From RI-153 sp963721725 (GTDB lineage: Bacteria; Chloroflexota; Anaerolineae; Caldilineales; Caldilineaceae): a DNA stretch of 64,000 nucleotides. The stretch covers positions 124,001-188,000 of the forward strand of contig CAVRLX010000003.1 in NCBI GenBank assembly GCA_963721725.1. The letters are read 5' to 3'. The notes beneath the pieces were generated by a model. It ran no database searches. It had not been told where the DNA came from and saw only the letters and a program-made list of their open reading frames with translations. Below are positions 35,940-47,137 of this stretch, one piece after another; positions within the stretch are counted from its first letter, which is position 1, and every line of letters begins with the position of its first letter. Both the position numbers and the translations under genes were made by a program.

Positions 35940-38900
35940 CTATCGCAGCACCGCAGGCAAATAGATCACCGCTGTGTGCGGATCGACCTCAAACGGCATT
36001 GCCGACGAGATCTGCTCCTGGGGCGTGGGGTTGCGCACGGCAACGCCTGCGCTGCCGCCATCGCTGAGGAGGGCGGCGTCGATCTGGGCGGTGAGCTGGC
36101 CGCTGCTGACAAAGGTTGTGGGCAGCGGATTGCCCTTCCACAACACCTGGGCATTGGCGGCGAAGCGCTGGCCGTTGACGGTGAGAGTTGTGGTCTGGCT
36201 GCCCGCGGCAACGTGACTGGGCGACAAGCTGTTGATCACCGGCGGCAGCGCGATAACCTCAAAGGGCAGCCCGTTGGACTCGAAGTTGGCTGGCGCGGGC
36301 GACTGGGCGCTGACGGTGACATTGGCCGTGTTTGCCAGTTGGGAGATGCTCACCGTGGCGGAAAGGTGCTCACTGCTGGCAAAAGTGGTGGAAAGCGGCG
36401 CGCCGTTCCACAACACCACTGTGCCGCTGATGAAGTCGCTGCCCATTACGGCCAGCGTAAAGGACGAGCTGCCCACAGTGGCGGTGTAGCGGTCCAGTGC
36501 GGTGATGGTGGGCAGCGTGCCCAGTGTGGCGGCGGACCAGCTTCGCGGGCTGTTTTGGGTTGCGGCAAAGGGCCAGCCATAGGTGTCGTTGGCAGCGCTG
36601 ACGTTGTCATGGCTCAGGTTGACGCCGATGAGATGATCCAGACCACCGATGACCGCGGCGTCGATGCGCAGTTCTGCGGTCCAACCGTTGGTAGCGCTGC
36701 TCACCTGTGCCACCAGTCCGCCCGGTCCCGGCATCGTGAAACCGCCGGCGCCATCCCCCGCCGTAGTGAAGACGTCGCCATCCTCCCCGGCGAAGAAGCC
36801 GTAATCACCCGCCTGGGCCAGAGCATCGCCGCTTTGGTTGACATCCACGCGCAGTCCTACATTCGACCCGGCATTGACCGAGCCTTTTTTCAAATTGACA
36901 AAGCAGACCCAGAGATGGCTATTCGTGCGCAGCAGATAGGCGGTGGCGGGTTCGCTATCGCTATACGCAGCCAGCGGCACACGGACGGCGTCGGCATAGG
37001 CAGCATCAGTACAGAAGCCGTCCAGGGCAGGCGCACTCACAGCGGGAATGCCCAACGGTGCAATCTCAAAGGTGGCCGAGATCACGGCGCTGCTGTTGCC
37101 ATCGGTAGCGCTGAGGCGGGCCGTGTGCGAGCCGGATCCCAGACCGGCGGCGACAAGATTTGCACCTGTGCCCGCCGGCTTGCTATCCACGGTCCAGGTC
37201 AGCGCGTTGTCTGCCAGCCCGCCATTTTCGGGATCGGTGGCGCTGCCGCTCAGTGGAATGGGCAGGGCAGCGGCGAAACTTTGCCCGTTCACCGGCGAGA
37301 GGATAGCGGGCTGTGGCGGGCGATTGGGCACGCTAAAGAGCGCCGAATCGGCCACCGCTGTGTTATAGCCGTCGCTGGCGATGACGCGGATCTGGGCGGT
37401 CTGCCCGTTGCTGCCGGGAAGCGATCCCAGATCGGCCAGGGCCAGTCTGTTCATGCCCGTGGGCGAGGCCGGGAAGTCGTTGATCAGCGTGTGCCAGTGG
37501 GCGCCGCTGTCGTCGCTGTATTGCACGGTAAAGAGTAGATTGTCGCCGTCGGCGTCGTTGGCGGTCCATTCAATTACCAGATTTTCGTTAATGAGCGCGG
37601 CAGCTACGGGCTTTTGGATGGCAACCGTGGGCACGGTTGGCCCTGGCCGCACGCTATCGACGACGGTTTCGTCGGCCACCAATTCGACGATTGCCACCTG
37701 CCCTGTCGGGGCGTTGAAGACCGCCGAGAAGAGCGCCGGTTCGCTGCTGGCGCTGTGATCATCCAGCGGGGTGAGGGTGAGCGGCTCTTCGTGCAAGAGG
37801 GCGTTATTGGCGGCGCGCAGCCGTAATTTATAGACAGCGTGGGGTCCTTCGCCGTGGCGAGTGGCGGCAGCGATGGTCTGGGCGGCAGCGCGCTTTGGGG
37901 CAGCACGAGCAGATGGTTGAGTTTACCGTCGGGGATGGCACTGTCCACAAAGCCGGCGGCATAGACCACGGTATCGGCCAGATCGGCGCGCACCGCTTCG
38001 GTGCTGGCGGCGGCGAACTTGCCGAGCAGGGCGCGCCAGGTGTAATCGCTGACCCAGGTGCGATAGGCATAGGTCATAAAATCCGCCGCGCCGTCGGGGC
38101 GGATGGGCGTTTGGGTGCGTGTGTCAAAGCCGTAATAGCTGGTGGGGCCAACCGGCGCAATCTGACAGGGCGGGTAGAGGTAGCCGTTGTCGATGTTGTC
38201 GGGGTTGCCACAGTTGATGTGTTTGCGCCCGAAGTTGTGCGCCAATTCCTGGGCCATGGTGCTGCCCTCAGGCACGGCATCCCAAGCTGAGGGAGCGGGG
38301 TTGGGCGTGTGCGGCGGCAACTGTACCCAGGACTGTTTGCTGACTGTGCTGGCATAACCCGCTGCGCCGCCGTTGTTGGCGTTGGGATGCACCATGCCCA
38401 TGAAATGCACGGGCGCGCCGATGTCGTCGCAGGCGTCGGGGTTGAAGGAAAGCTGGGCACGCGCCCACAACGAGACGATGACCTTGTCGCGGTCGGGCGG
38501 GCCGTTGGTGAGGCTCCAGCCATCTTCCAATTCATAGGGGCCATAGCAAGGGTGGGGGAAAGGCCCATACCAGCAGACCTGTAGCTCTTCCACGGGGCTG
38601 GTGTCGCGGTAGATCCAGACGTCGGGAACGGGCCAGCGCGCCTCAAAGCGGTCAACCATCGTCCAGAAGTTGGGATCGGTGGTGCTGGGCTTGGGTGTGT
38701 TCGTGCGCACGGGGACCGTCCACACACAGACAGGCGGCTGAACTTGGAAGGTGAAGTTGCCGGTCAGGCTGTTATTCTCGCGGTTGGAATCAGAATAGGC
38801 CATGCGTGGGTCGATTTCGGCGCGCAGGGCCACCGTGCCTTCGGTCCAACTGGCGGGCAGTTGAAAATACCAGCCATCGTTAAGGCGGGCACGGTCATAG

Positions 38901-40249
38901 CCTGTGCCTGTCTTGAGCGGACGCAGCCCGTTGATGGGCGTCAGCGGCGAGCCGGGCAGGGCGATGCCGTTGCGTGTGCCATAGAGTTTGGTCTCCACAA
39001 TCGTGGTGTTGGGACCGCTGGCCTGGGTGGCATAGAGGCGCACGTAGGTGCTCTTTTTGGCCACCAGCGGCGCAGCATTGGCCGTGTTTTGGATGGCCTG
39101 GGTCACTTCCCAGGCGTCGGCCACAAAATCACGCGTGATCACGCTGGCGCTGAGGGGCAGGCGGAAGATGCCCTGTGGTCCCACATTGGGATCCACGGCA
39201 AAGTAGAGATCGCCGTTGGCGATGGCGAGATAGAAATCAACGCGCGGCTGATTGACGACAATGTCGGCGGCGTCGCCTGTGCCAATCGGTTTGCGGCGGA
39301 TCTTACCGTCGGGCGTGGAGACGCTGAAGAAGCGTTCGCTCCAAAAGATGTTTGTGCCGTCACTGACGGGATAGCCGATCACCCAATGGGTGCTGGCCGT
39401 GTAGAAAGTAGTGGCGTCGTTGAAGCAGACGGAAAATTCGTTGCAGCTACGCCGCCGAATTTTGTAGTCGTTGTTGTTGGAGACGGTGGTGCGTTCCACC
39501 CGATAGAGGGTGTAGTTAAAGCGGTTAATCCCTGTGCCGCTGCGGTAGAGCAGACCATAGCCGCTGGTGTTGGCGGCAAAGGGTGAAAACTGGGATTTGG
39601 TGTCGGTGCAGGGTAGCGTGGCGCAGTCATTGCGGACCGACCAGACGCCGCTGTTGTCGATCCAATAGACGGTGTTGCCGACGACCAACACGTCGGCGGG
39701 ATTGGCAGCGGTGCTGGCGACGGTCTCAATGGGGCCACCGCCACGAGGAATGCGCAACACGCTGTTGCTGTTGAACGAGGTCCAATAAACATGACTGGCG
39801 GTGACTTCCAGCGGGCCACCGGAGGGGTTTTGCGACGGCGTCAATGTCACCAACGGGATAGGCGTGTAGGGATCCGCCGTGGGGATGCGTTCGATGCGCT
39901 TTTCAGCATCATCAAAATAATAGACGCCATCGTCGGCGGCGGCCAGGTTGAGATACGTAAGACACTTTTCGGCGGGCGTGGTTTCCAACGTGCGCATGGG
40001 ACCACCGGCCACGGGCTGGCGTTTGATGGTGCTCGGCCCGGCAAATTCCTGGGCAAAGCAGGAGTTGGCCCAATAGAGCAGCCCACCGCCAATCGACCAT
40101 TCCTCGACAATGTCGCTGACCACGGGAATGGGCGTGTCGGCGGGGGTATCGGTGTCGGCTTGGGCGGGGGCAGGGCCAGCCAGCACCCCAAGAACGACGA
40201 GTAGAAAAAGCAGGCGGCACAGGGGTTTGATAGCGGAGATCTCGGTCAC
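35940..40249 (-). CDS. Very large secreted metzincin-like metallopeptidase with propeller, CBM-like and TIG domains; one frameshift near 37830
   Basis: About 1,436 residues when joined. A signal peptide ends near AQA (residues 5-30). Residues about 40-390 repeat YWxxxxxxxVxRxP-like units, like a beta-propeller of the TolB/LDL-YWTD type. A CARDB-like segment (YVRLYATQASGPNT) precedes the peptidase domain, whose zinc site reads QELAHNFGRKH at 667-677, where the first histidine of HExxHxxGxxH is glutamine; the Met-turn is DFMTY with M725. A one-base loss near 37830 moves the frame into the C-terminal half: Ig-like repeats, a CBM9-like region (ALDGFCTDAAYADAVRV), two TIG domains and the tail VIYLPAVLR. 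Probably cell-surface or secreted. Confidence 0.88.
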
Positions 40250-40764
40250 GGTTGGTTTCTCCTTGGGGGAATGGTGAGAAGAAAAGGCAAGGGCAAAATT
40301 CGTGGAATCTGCGTTCTATTCGGGACTTTGCGTGCTTTGTCCCTTTGCGGTGAATCTTTACGGAAACGGTTTCTGATCTGAGAGTGGATCAAAGCTGACG
40401 AAAAAGTACACTCTTTTTTCGCCATGCTTTGCCAAATTTTGTGCAGGGCATGGCAGGGAGCTTTGCACTGGCTGGCAATTGTGCAGTGTATCGCCAATTG
40501 GTGTGTGTGGCAATGGCGATAAATTTCACCGTGTAGCGGAGTAAAAGCGAAAACGGTTGAGGTCGCGTTGAGGGTTTGGTGAGGCCCGTAGAGAAAGAAG
40601 ATTATAGAATCAGAAATGTGGGGAGAGTGCCCAGAAACGATCTAGAAACGATTGGGGGGCTAGGATAGAAACGCTTGTCCCTTCCACAGAAAGGAGCGTC
40701 TATACACAAGGGCAACCGGTAACCGCATCAACAGCACTCACATTGATCAAAGAGGAGAAAAAAA
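40250..40764. other. Gene-free stretch between divergent exported-protein genes
   Basis: 515 bases between two divergent large genes. It includes an intergenic-repeat remnant (GGAATCTGCGTTCTATTC to CTTTGCGGTGAATC, about 40300-40370) and A/T-rich DNA before the ribosome site AGAGGAG at 40751. It probably contains the divergent promoters, which I could not place with confidence. Confidence 0.55.
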
Positions 40765-43700
40765 TTGAACACACCGCGCGTTTTCACACGATTCAGCCTA
40801 ATCCTGAGCGTGCTTTCTCTTGTGATTCTCTTTTCGGCAGGGGCACAGGCCGAGCCGAACTCAACCACGGTGGGCGGCCCCATCTTCAGCAACACCACAT
40901 GGACGCTGGCGGGCAGCCCCTACATTGCCACCAACAGCGTGCAGGTGATGAACGGGGCCACGCTGACGATTGAGCCGGGCGTGACCGTACGCTTTGACGC
41001 AGGCCGGGCGCTTTCCATCAGCGGCAGGCTGGTGGCGCAAGGCACCGCCAATGCCCCGATTACCTTCACCGCCAACACGGCCAACCCCGCCGCCGGCTAT
41101 TGGGGCTTTATCAAGTTTGAGAACAGCAGTGCCGACGCCACCTATGATATCAACGGCAACTACACTGGCGGCTCGATTGTGCAGCACGCCGTGGTCGAGT
41201 ACACCGGCAGCGACGCCAACAACCCGGCGGGCCTTTTTCTGGATCGGGCCTCGCCGCTTGATCGACCAGAACACGGTACGCTACAACAGCTACGACGGCA
41301 TTCGCCTCTATCAGAGTAGCTCGATTGTACGCAGCAATCGCGTCGAGAACAGCGAGCGCTATGGCATTGTGACCGAGTATCAAGGTGGCACGATTCAGCC
41401 GCAGATCCTCAACAACACGGTGAATGCCAGCGGCGCAGACGGCATCTATGCCTATGGCGGCGATGACACGGTACGGGTGGTGGTACAAGGCAATACAGTA
41501 CGCAATGGGACGGCTGTGAATAACAGCGGTATCAACTGCGCTAATGCTACCGTGCGCCATAACAAGATCTACCGCAATGCCGGTACGGGCATCAATGCCT
41601 CTTCCTATTGTCATATTCTCAACAACATTGTCGCCCAGAACGGCAACATGGGGATGTACATAGGCTATTCCTACGGAGGAGCGATTATGGGCAATAAAGT
41701 AGCCCATAACACACTCGCCTATGATGGTTACACGGCTGGCATTTACACCAATGTCTATCCGGGCCAAATTACCTATAACAGCATCGTCTTTAACAAGACT
41801 GATGTGGGACGGCCTGGGGTACATGTGGAGTATCCCACAGAGAGTACAGACTGCTTTTCTTACAACACAGTGGTGGGACAGGTTGCACCCAGCAACACAG
41901 AGACGGGTGGTCTCTATCTTGGCTACAGTACAGTCAATTGCCAGGTGCAGCACAATAACATTTACGGCAACCAGGGCTACGAACTCTACAACAGCAACGC
42001 CCAGGCCGACGGCACGGTGGATGCGCAGTTCAACTGGTGGGGAACCACGGATGGCGCGACCATCAACAGCGAGATCTACGACTTCTTTGACGATGGATCG
42101 CTTTCCGTCACCAACTATGGCAACATGCTGACCGAGCCGGGGACAGAAGCACCGCCTGCGCCGCCCACAGGCTTCCAGGTCGCGGTCAGCGGCAACACCT
42201 TCAACCTATCGTGGAACGCCAACGCTGAAGCCGACATTGCAGGCTATCGGGTCTACTACGACGTTGACAGTGGCTATCCCTACGAGGGCACGGGCGCAAC
42301 CCAGGGCGCGTCCGGTATCGACGTGGGCAAGGTGACGAGTTACAGCCTGAGCGGGCTGCCCGCCAACCGCAACATCTACTTCACGGTGCTGGCCTATGAT
42401 GGCAGCGGCGATGAATGGAAGGGCGAAAGCTGGTACGCGCTGGAGAAGATCCAGGCCATCGGCGGCGTGCAGAACACCGCGACGCCCACGCCCACTGGTC
42501 CTACGCCCACGGGCGAACCCACGGCTACGCCCACGGCGACCGACACTGACGTGCCGCCGACGGCGACATCGACGGCCACGTATACGGTGTTATCCCCACG
42601 GCCACAGCCACGGCCACAGCCACCCAAGCCCCGGAATGTGTATTATTCACGGCGAGTCTGAGTGGCAGCCAGGAAGTGCCGCCCAACAACTCAACGGCGA
42701 CTGGCTCGGCTTCTGTGTTGATGAACACGGCGAGCAACAGCCTCCAGTTCACCATTTCTTACAGTGGGCTGAGCAGCCCCGAGACAGGCGCGCACATTCA
42801 CGGCTTTGCCCCATCTGGTGCAAATGCAGGGGTTCTCTTCAACCTGCCCGCAGGTAATCCCAAAGCGGGTACATTGACCTATGTGGAGGGCCAGGAGGCG
42901 AACATCTTGGCCGGGTTGACCTATGTCAACATTCATAGCAGCGCCTTCCCGGGTGGCGAACTGCGCGGGCAACTCGCCAATCCTGTCGGGACTTCCTGCG
43001 CGACGCCGACGGCAACCTATACTGCGACGCCGACAGCGACCGACACGACACAGCCGACGGCGACCCATACCGCCACGAACACGACGCAACCCACGGCGAC
43101 TCATACCGCTACGCCCACCATGACGCCCACGGCGACCCATACCGCTACGCCAACGGTCACGCCCACCGTGCCAACCGCTACGCCCACCCATACGCGCACG
43201 CCACTGCCCACGACCACAGCCACCTTCTTGCAAGCCCTGGTCATCGCTCCCGTGGAAGGCAGCCGCAACGCCACCACCAATGTCACGATTCTGGGCAGCG
43301 GCTTTGTGGCGACACCGTCGGTCTTCCTGGGCGGTGTGGCGCTGAACAACGTCTCCTGGGTGAACAGCGGACGGCTTAACGCCACGGTTCCGGGCGGCCT
43401 GCCCCTGGGCACCCACGATCTCTTCGTGGTCAACCCGGACGGATCCACGGCGCTGTTGGCCCAGGCCTTCACCGTGATGAGCAGCGACCCGGCTGTGGTG
43501 GACGTGCGCCCGGCGCAGGGCTTGGTGGACTACTCCAACACACTGAACATCTATGGCTTCAACTTTGAAAACGGAGCCACAGTGCAGTTGGGCAACCAGA
43601 CCCTGCAAGTCACTTATATCGGCTCCACCTATCTACGCGCGGCACTGCCGGCAGGGATTGCAGCCGGTGTCTATGATGTCACCGTGCGCAACCCGGACAA

Positions 43701-44889
43701 CAAACAGGGCACCGCCAACGATGCCTACACCGCCGTGGAAGCGGGCAACGATGATCTGTACAGCGACAGCAACCTGCTCTGGACCGACCCCGTAGCGCCA
43801 CGCGCCGGCGAAAGCGCCAAGGTGGGGCTGGTGGTCAACCGCCAGGGCGGCAAACTGGTGATCCCGTCGCTCTCGGTTACCTTCTATGTGGGTGATCCCA
43901 ACGCCGGAGGAACCAGCCTGGGCACAGGCATCATCGAACTGCTCTCGCCCCGTTCGGCGGCCAGCACCTCTGCCGTGCCGTGGACGCCCGCCAATCCCGG
44001 CGTCTACACGCTCTATGCCGTCATCGATCCGGCCAATGGTGTGGCCGAAAGTGTGGAAACCAACAACGTGGTCAGTCGCACACTGAGTGTGTTGCCCGTG
44101 GCCGCCGATCAACTGGCCCCGCGCGTCGAGACCTTCACGGTTAACCAGGGCGGCAGTCACACGCAAAACCGCACGGTACGCCTCGACGCCACCGCCTCGG
44201 ACCCGAATCCCAGCAGCGGCATCAAGTCACTGCTCTATCAAGAGTATGAATATAGCCAGGGATCGGGGCAATGGGTTCCTGTGCAGCACTCTGGCTGGCT
44301 GGATTACGAGAGCGTTCGCACCAATTACGAATGGACGCTGCTGCCCAGCGCCGGCGTGAAATACCTGCAAGCCTGGGCCGCCGACAATTCGGGCAACATC
44401 TCGGTCTTTCCGTTCAAGGCCTTCATCAACTATGGCCCGCCCACGGATCGGGTGATCACCAACGAAGGACGCATCTATCGCTATCAGGTCAGCGCCGGGC
44501 AGACGGTCTCGGTGCAGTTGACATCGAGCAGTGGTGATCCCGATCTCTACATTTGGGCACCGGATTCGGAAACACGCCCGCCCTGGGTGAGCAATCTGAG
44601 CAACGCGCCAGATGCCTTCACCTTCCAGGCCCCGGTCAGCGGCGTCTATCAGGTGGAAGTCTACGGCTACAGCACGGCAGAGTATAACCTGACCGTGAAC
44701 GTCACCACGGCAGCCAACCGTGCCCAGGTCGCCGCCGGTGGCATTGATCCCAACAAGCCGCAGCGCAGCCAGCCCGTGGTGCGCCTGGGTAGCCTGCCGC
44801 TGAACCAGCAGGGCTTGCCCACGGCTCCCACCGCCGCCGAAGCGCCTGCGGCCGATTCCCGCATCTACCTCCCCGCCATTCAACGCTAA
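40765..44889 (+). CDS. Giant cell-surface protein: beta-helix, fibronectin-like, CHRD, TIG, CARDB and PPC domains; two frameshifts
   Basis: About 1,375 residues. The start is TTG 40765, nine bases after AGAGGAG, followed by a signal peptide ending near AQA. Shifts lie near 41245 (one base gained) and 42590 (one lost in a C-run). Order: beta-helix with NosD-like repeats (NNIVAQNGNMGMYIGYS, VQHNNIYGNQGYELYN) to residue about 450; a fibronectin-like domain (TFNLSWNANAEADIAGY); a Thr/Pro linker; a CHRD domain (LSGSQEVPP, GAHIHGFAP, HSSAFPGGELRGQL); a second long Thr/Pro linker coded by DNA repeats; two TIG domains; a CARDB domain (NGVAESVETNNVV); an Ig-like part; a PPC domain (QVSAGQTVSVQLTSSSGDPDLY); and the tail SRIYLPAIQR. 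No catalytic domain is evident, so adhesion or envelope structure is likeliest. Confidence 0.9.
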
Positions 44890-44900
44890 CCTCGCACAAA

Positions 44901-44928
44901 GCGGGCCAGACCGAATGGTCTGGCCCGC
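44901..44928 (+). terminator. Hairpin after giant surface-protein gene
   Basis: GCGGGCCAGACC pairs exactly with GGTCTGGCCCGC around GAAT, 11 bases after the stop codon. No T-run follows. Confidence 0.7.
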
Positions 44929-44953
44929 ACTTCAAGAAAACAATCAGCAATAT

Positions 44954-45008
44954 GAGTTACGCACGTGAAGTCACAGGAGAAGTCGAACTTTTCGGAAAAG
45001 TTCGACTT
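44954..45008. repeat. GAGTTACGCA motif plus 13-bp hairpin
   Basis: GAGTTACGCA (44954-44963) is followed by AAGTCGAACTTTT (44980-44992) and its exact complement at 44996-45008. The GAGTTACGCA word is the same as the terminal arm of the nested element at 47020-47102. Confidence 0.65.
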
Positions 45009-45022
45009 CAACAAAAATAGAG

Positions 45023-45087
45023 CCACGAAGCCACGCGAAGAAACACAAAGTTAACGCTACCTTCGTGAAATTTCGTGCCCTTCGTGG
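45023..45087. repeat. CCACGAAG inverted-repeat cluster
   Basis: CCACGAAG at 45023 and CTTCGTGG at 45080 bracket a region with further CTTCGTG words. This purine/pyrimidine-rich repeat type is common between genes of diverse environmental bacteria. Confidence 0.6.
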
Positions 45088-45115
45088 ATCATTATCTGTT
45101 CTTCCCCCCGCTCCA

Positions 45116-46036
45116 TCACCGCGTTTTGGGATCCAGCACATCGCGCAGGGCATTGCCCAGCAGGTTGAAGCCCAGCATGGTGATGAAGATCGCCAGACCG
45201 GGGAAGTTTACCAGCCAAGCCGCTGTGCGCATGTAGCTGCGCGCGCCAGTGAGCAGCGATCCCCACTCGGCAGAGGGCGGCTGCGCGCCCAACCCCACAT
45301 AGCTAAGCGCCGCCGTCGAAAGCACAGCCGCCGGGAAATCCAGACTTGCCAGCACAACGATGGACGAGAGGACATTGGCGAGAATGTGGCGGCGCATAAT
45401 TTGGCTATCTTTGGCCCCAACCGCACGCGCCGCCGTCACATAGTCGTTTTCTTTGATGGAAAGCACACTGCCGCGCACGTAGCGTGCCCAGCCAGGCACA
45501 TAGGCCAGCCCAATGGCGATGAGCGCGTTGCGCAGGCTTGGCCCAATCGTGGCGACAATCGCCAGCGCCAACAGAATATAGGGAAAGGCCAGCCCCACAT
45601 CGATGATACGCATAATCACCATGTCCACGCGCCCGCCGTAATAGCCCGAGACTAGCCCGATAATCGTGCCAAAGGTGGCGGCGATCATCACCACCACAAT
45701 GCCCGTTTGGATCGTAGTGCGTGCGCCGTAGATGACACGGCTAAACATATCGCGCCCCAGATCGTCGGTGCCAAAGAGATGCTGCCAGCTTGGTTCCAGC
45801 AACCGATCTTTAACGTTAATGCCATAAGGATCGTAGGGGGCGAGCCAGGGAGCAAAGACGGCGGTCAGCACAAGAAGCAAAACGATGCCGCCGCCAATCT
45901 GGGCCGAGCGGCGACCAAAGAGATCGCGCAGGAACCAGAGCGGGCCAGTGCGTTGGGCCGGGGCCAACTGCTCGCTGACGGCGCGGGCCGGGCTTGGGGG
46001 AATGCCTTTTTTAACGGGGAGAGTTGACTCAGTCAT
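45116..46036 (-). CDS. ABC peptide/nickel transporter permease, DppC-like
   Basis: 306 residues from ATG 46036. An N-terminal cytoplasmic tail leads to the first membrane helix (IGGGIVLLLVLTAVFAPWL), the DppC/OppC signature LFGTDDLGRDMFSRVIYGAR, and the EAA loop AARAVGAKDSQIMRRHILAN that docks onto the ATPase. About six membrane segments. It overlaps the dppB-like gene by eight bases, indicating coupled translation. The cognate ATPases are not present nearby. Confidence 0.95.
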   Translation of the reverse strand: MTESTLPVKKGIPPSPARAVSEQLAPAQRTGPLWFLRDLFGRRSAQIGGGIVLLLVLTAVFAPWLAPYDPYGINVKDRLLEPSWQHLFGTDDLGRDMFSRVIYGARTTIQTGIVVVMIAATFGTIIGLVSGYYGGRVDMVIMRIIDVGLAFPYILLALAIVATIGPSLRNALIAIGLAYVPGWARYVRGSVLSIKENDYVTAARAVGAKDSQIMRRHILANVLSSIVVLASLDFPAAVLSTAALSYVGLGAQPPSAEWGSLLTGARSYMRTAAWLVNFPGLAIFITMLGFNLLGNALRDVLDPKTR

Positions 46037-46955
46037 AGCGAATCCTCGGATCCAGCCAGCGATAGGCGATGTCGACGGCAATGTTGACCAACACGTAAGT
46101 AATGGCGACAACGACGATTACCCCTTGAATGACGGGGAAATCGCGCTGGGTAATGGCCTTCACCGCCAGCTCGCCGATGCCATGCCAGGCGAAGACGGTT
46201 TCGATGATAAACGCGCCGCCCAGCAACCCGCCCACTTGCAGCCCCAACACAGTGATCGTGGGAATCAGGGCATTTTTCAGCGCATGGCGCAGCACAACCG
46301 TGGCCCGGTTTAGCCCTTTGGCTTTGGCAGTGCGGATGTAATCTGAGTTCAGCACATCCAACATGCTGGATCGGGTGACGCGCGCCTGCACGGTAGAGGC
46401 GATTAGACCCAGCGTCATGGCGGGCAGCACCAGATGTCGTAAGGAGCCGGACCCCATCACAGGAAACCAGCGCAGTTGCACGCCGAAGACGTAGATCATA
46501 ATCAGGCCAAACCAGAAGGCCGGCATGGAAAGCCCAAAGAGGGCAATGAACATGGTTGTGGTGTCGATGAGGCTGTCTTTATAGACTGCCGCCAAAATGC
46601 CCGTGGAAAGCCCCACCACCAGCGCGATCAAAAGGCTGGCGAAGGTGAGGATCAGGGTGTTGACGTAGCGCTCGCGGATCTCCTCGGTGACGGGGCGACG
46701 TGTGCGCACGCTTTTGCCCAGATCGCCTTGTACCACGCCCACCACATAGTTGACATACTGCATGGGCAAGGGCACGTCCAGCCCCAATTCATGCCGAATT
46801 TGGGCCACTACCTCTGGATCCGGCGGCACTTCGCCCAGAAACATAATGTCAATGGGATCGCCAGGAACCAGCGCCCGCATAAAAAAGACCAGGGTCAACA
46901 CGCCCAAAACCACAGGGATCATGAGCAGTAGCCGACGTAGGATATAACTTGCCAC
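46029..46955 (-). CDS. ABC peptide/nickel transporter permease, DppB-like
   Basis: 308 residues with six membrane segments. MASYILRRLLLMIPVVLGV is the typical N-terminus, LVPGDPID follows, and TAKAKGLNRATVVLRHALKN is the EAA loop. It ends LDPRIRYD. It forms the channel with the DppC-like subunit encoded next, with which it overlaps by eight bases. The upstream binding lipoprotein is 182 bases away across a nested palindromic element. Confidence 0.95.
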   Translation of the reverse strand: MASYILRRLLLMIPVVLGVLTLVFFMRALVPGDPIDIMFLGEVPPDPEVVAQIRHELGLDVPLPMQYVNYVVGVVQGDLGKSVRTRRPVTEEIRERYVNTLILTFASLLIALVVGLSTGILAAVYKDSLIDTTTMFIALFGLSMPAFWFGLIMIYVFGVQLRWFPVMGSGSLRHLVLPAMTLGLIASTVQARVTRSSMLDVLNSDYIRTAKAKGLNRATVVLRHALKNALIPTITVLGLQVGGLLGGAFIIETVFAWHGIGELAVKAITQRDFPVIQGVIVVVAITYVLVNIAVDIAYRWLDPRIRYD

Positions 46956-46994
46956 GGTAGACTCCAGGCTAGGATAAAAGGCGGGGAGGGGAGA

Positions 46995-47127
46995 GATTGG
47001 GAGATTGGGTGATTATGTTAGGAGTTACGCAGTTGAACCAGACCTGACAGGTTTCAGAAACCTGTCAGGTCTCCTGAAAATCACACCAAGTGCGTAACTC
47101 CTCTATGTCTTACCCAATCTCCCAATC
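46995..47127. repeat. Nested inverted-repeat element
   Basis: Three concentric pairs: GATTGGGAGATTGGGT (46995-47010) with its exact complement at 47112-47127; AGGAGTTACGCA (47020-47031) with 47091-47102; AGACCTGACAGGTTT (47040-47054) with 47058-47072. It sits between the binding-protein gene and its permease genes. Confidence 0.85.
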
Positions 47128-47137
47128 CCCGTTCTGT

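Noticed and set aside
35739..37538. 599-residue plus-strand frame opposite the metzincin-like gene
   Set aside because: Composition is that of an antisense shadow (R/G/A/H-rich), with no motif; the minus strand encodes clear domains.
43009..43210. Tandem repeat array as a mobile element
   Set aside because: The DNA repeats simply encode a Thr/Pro linker in one open frame.
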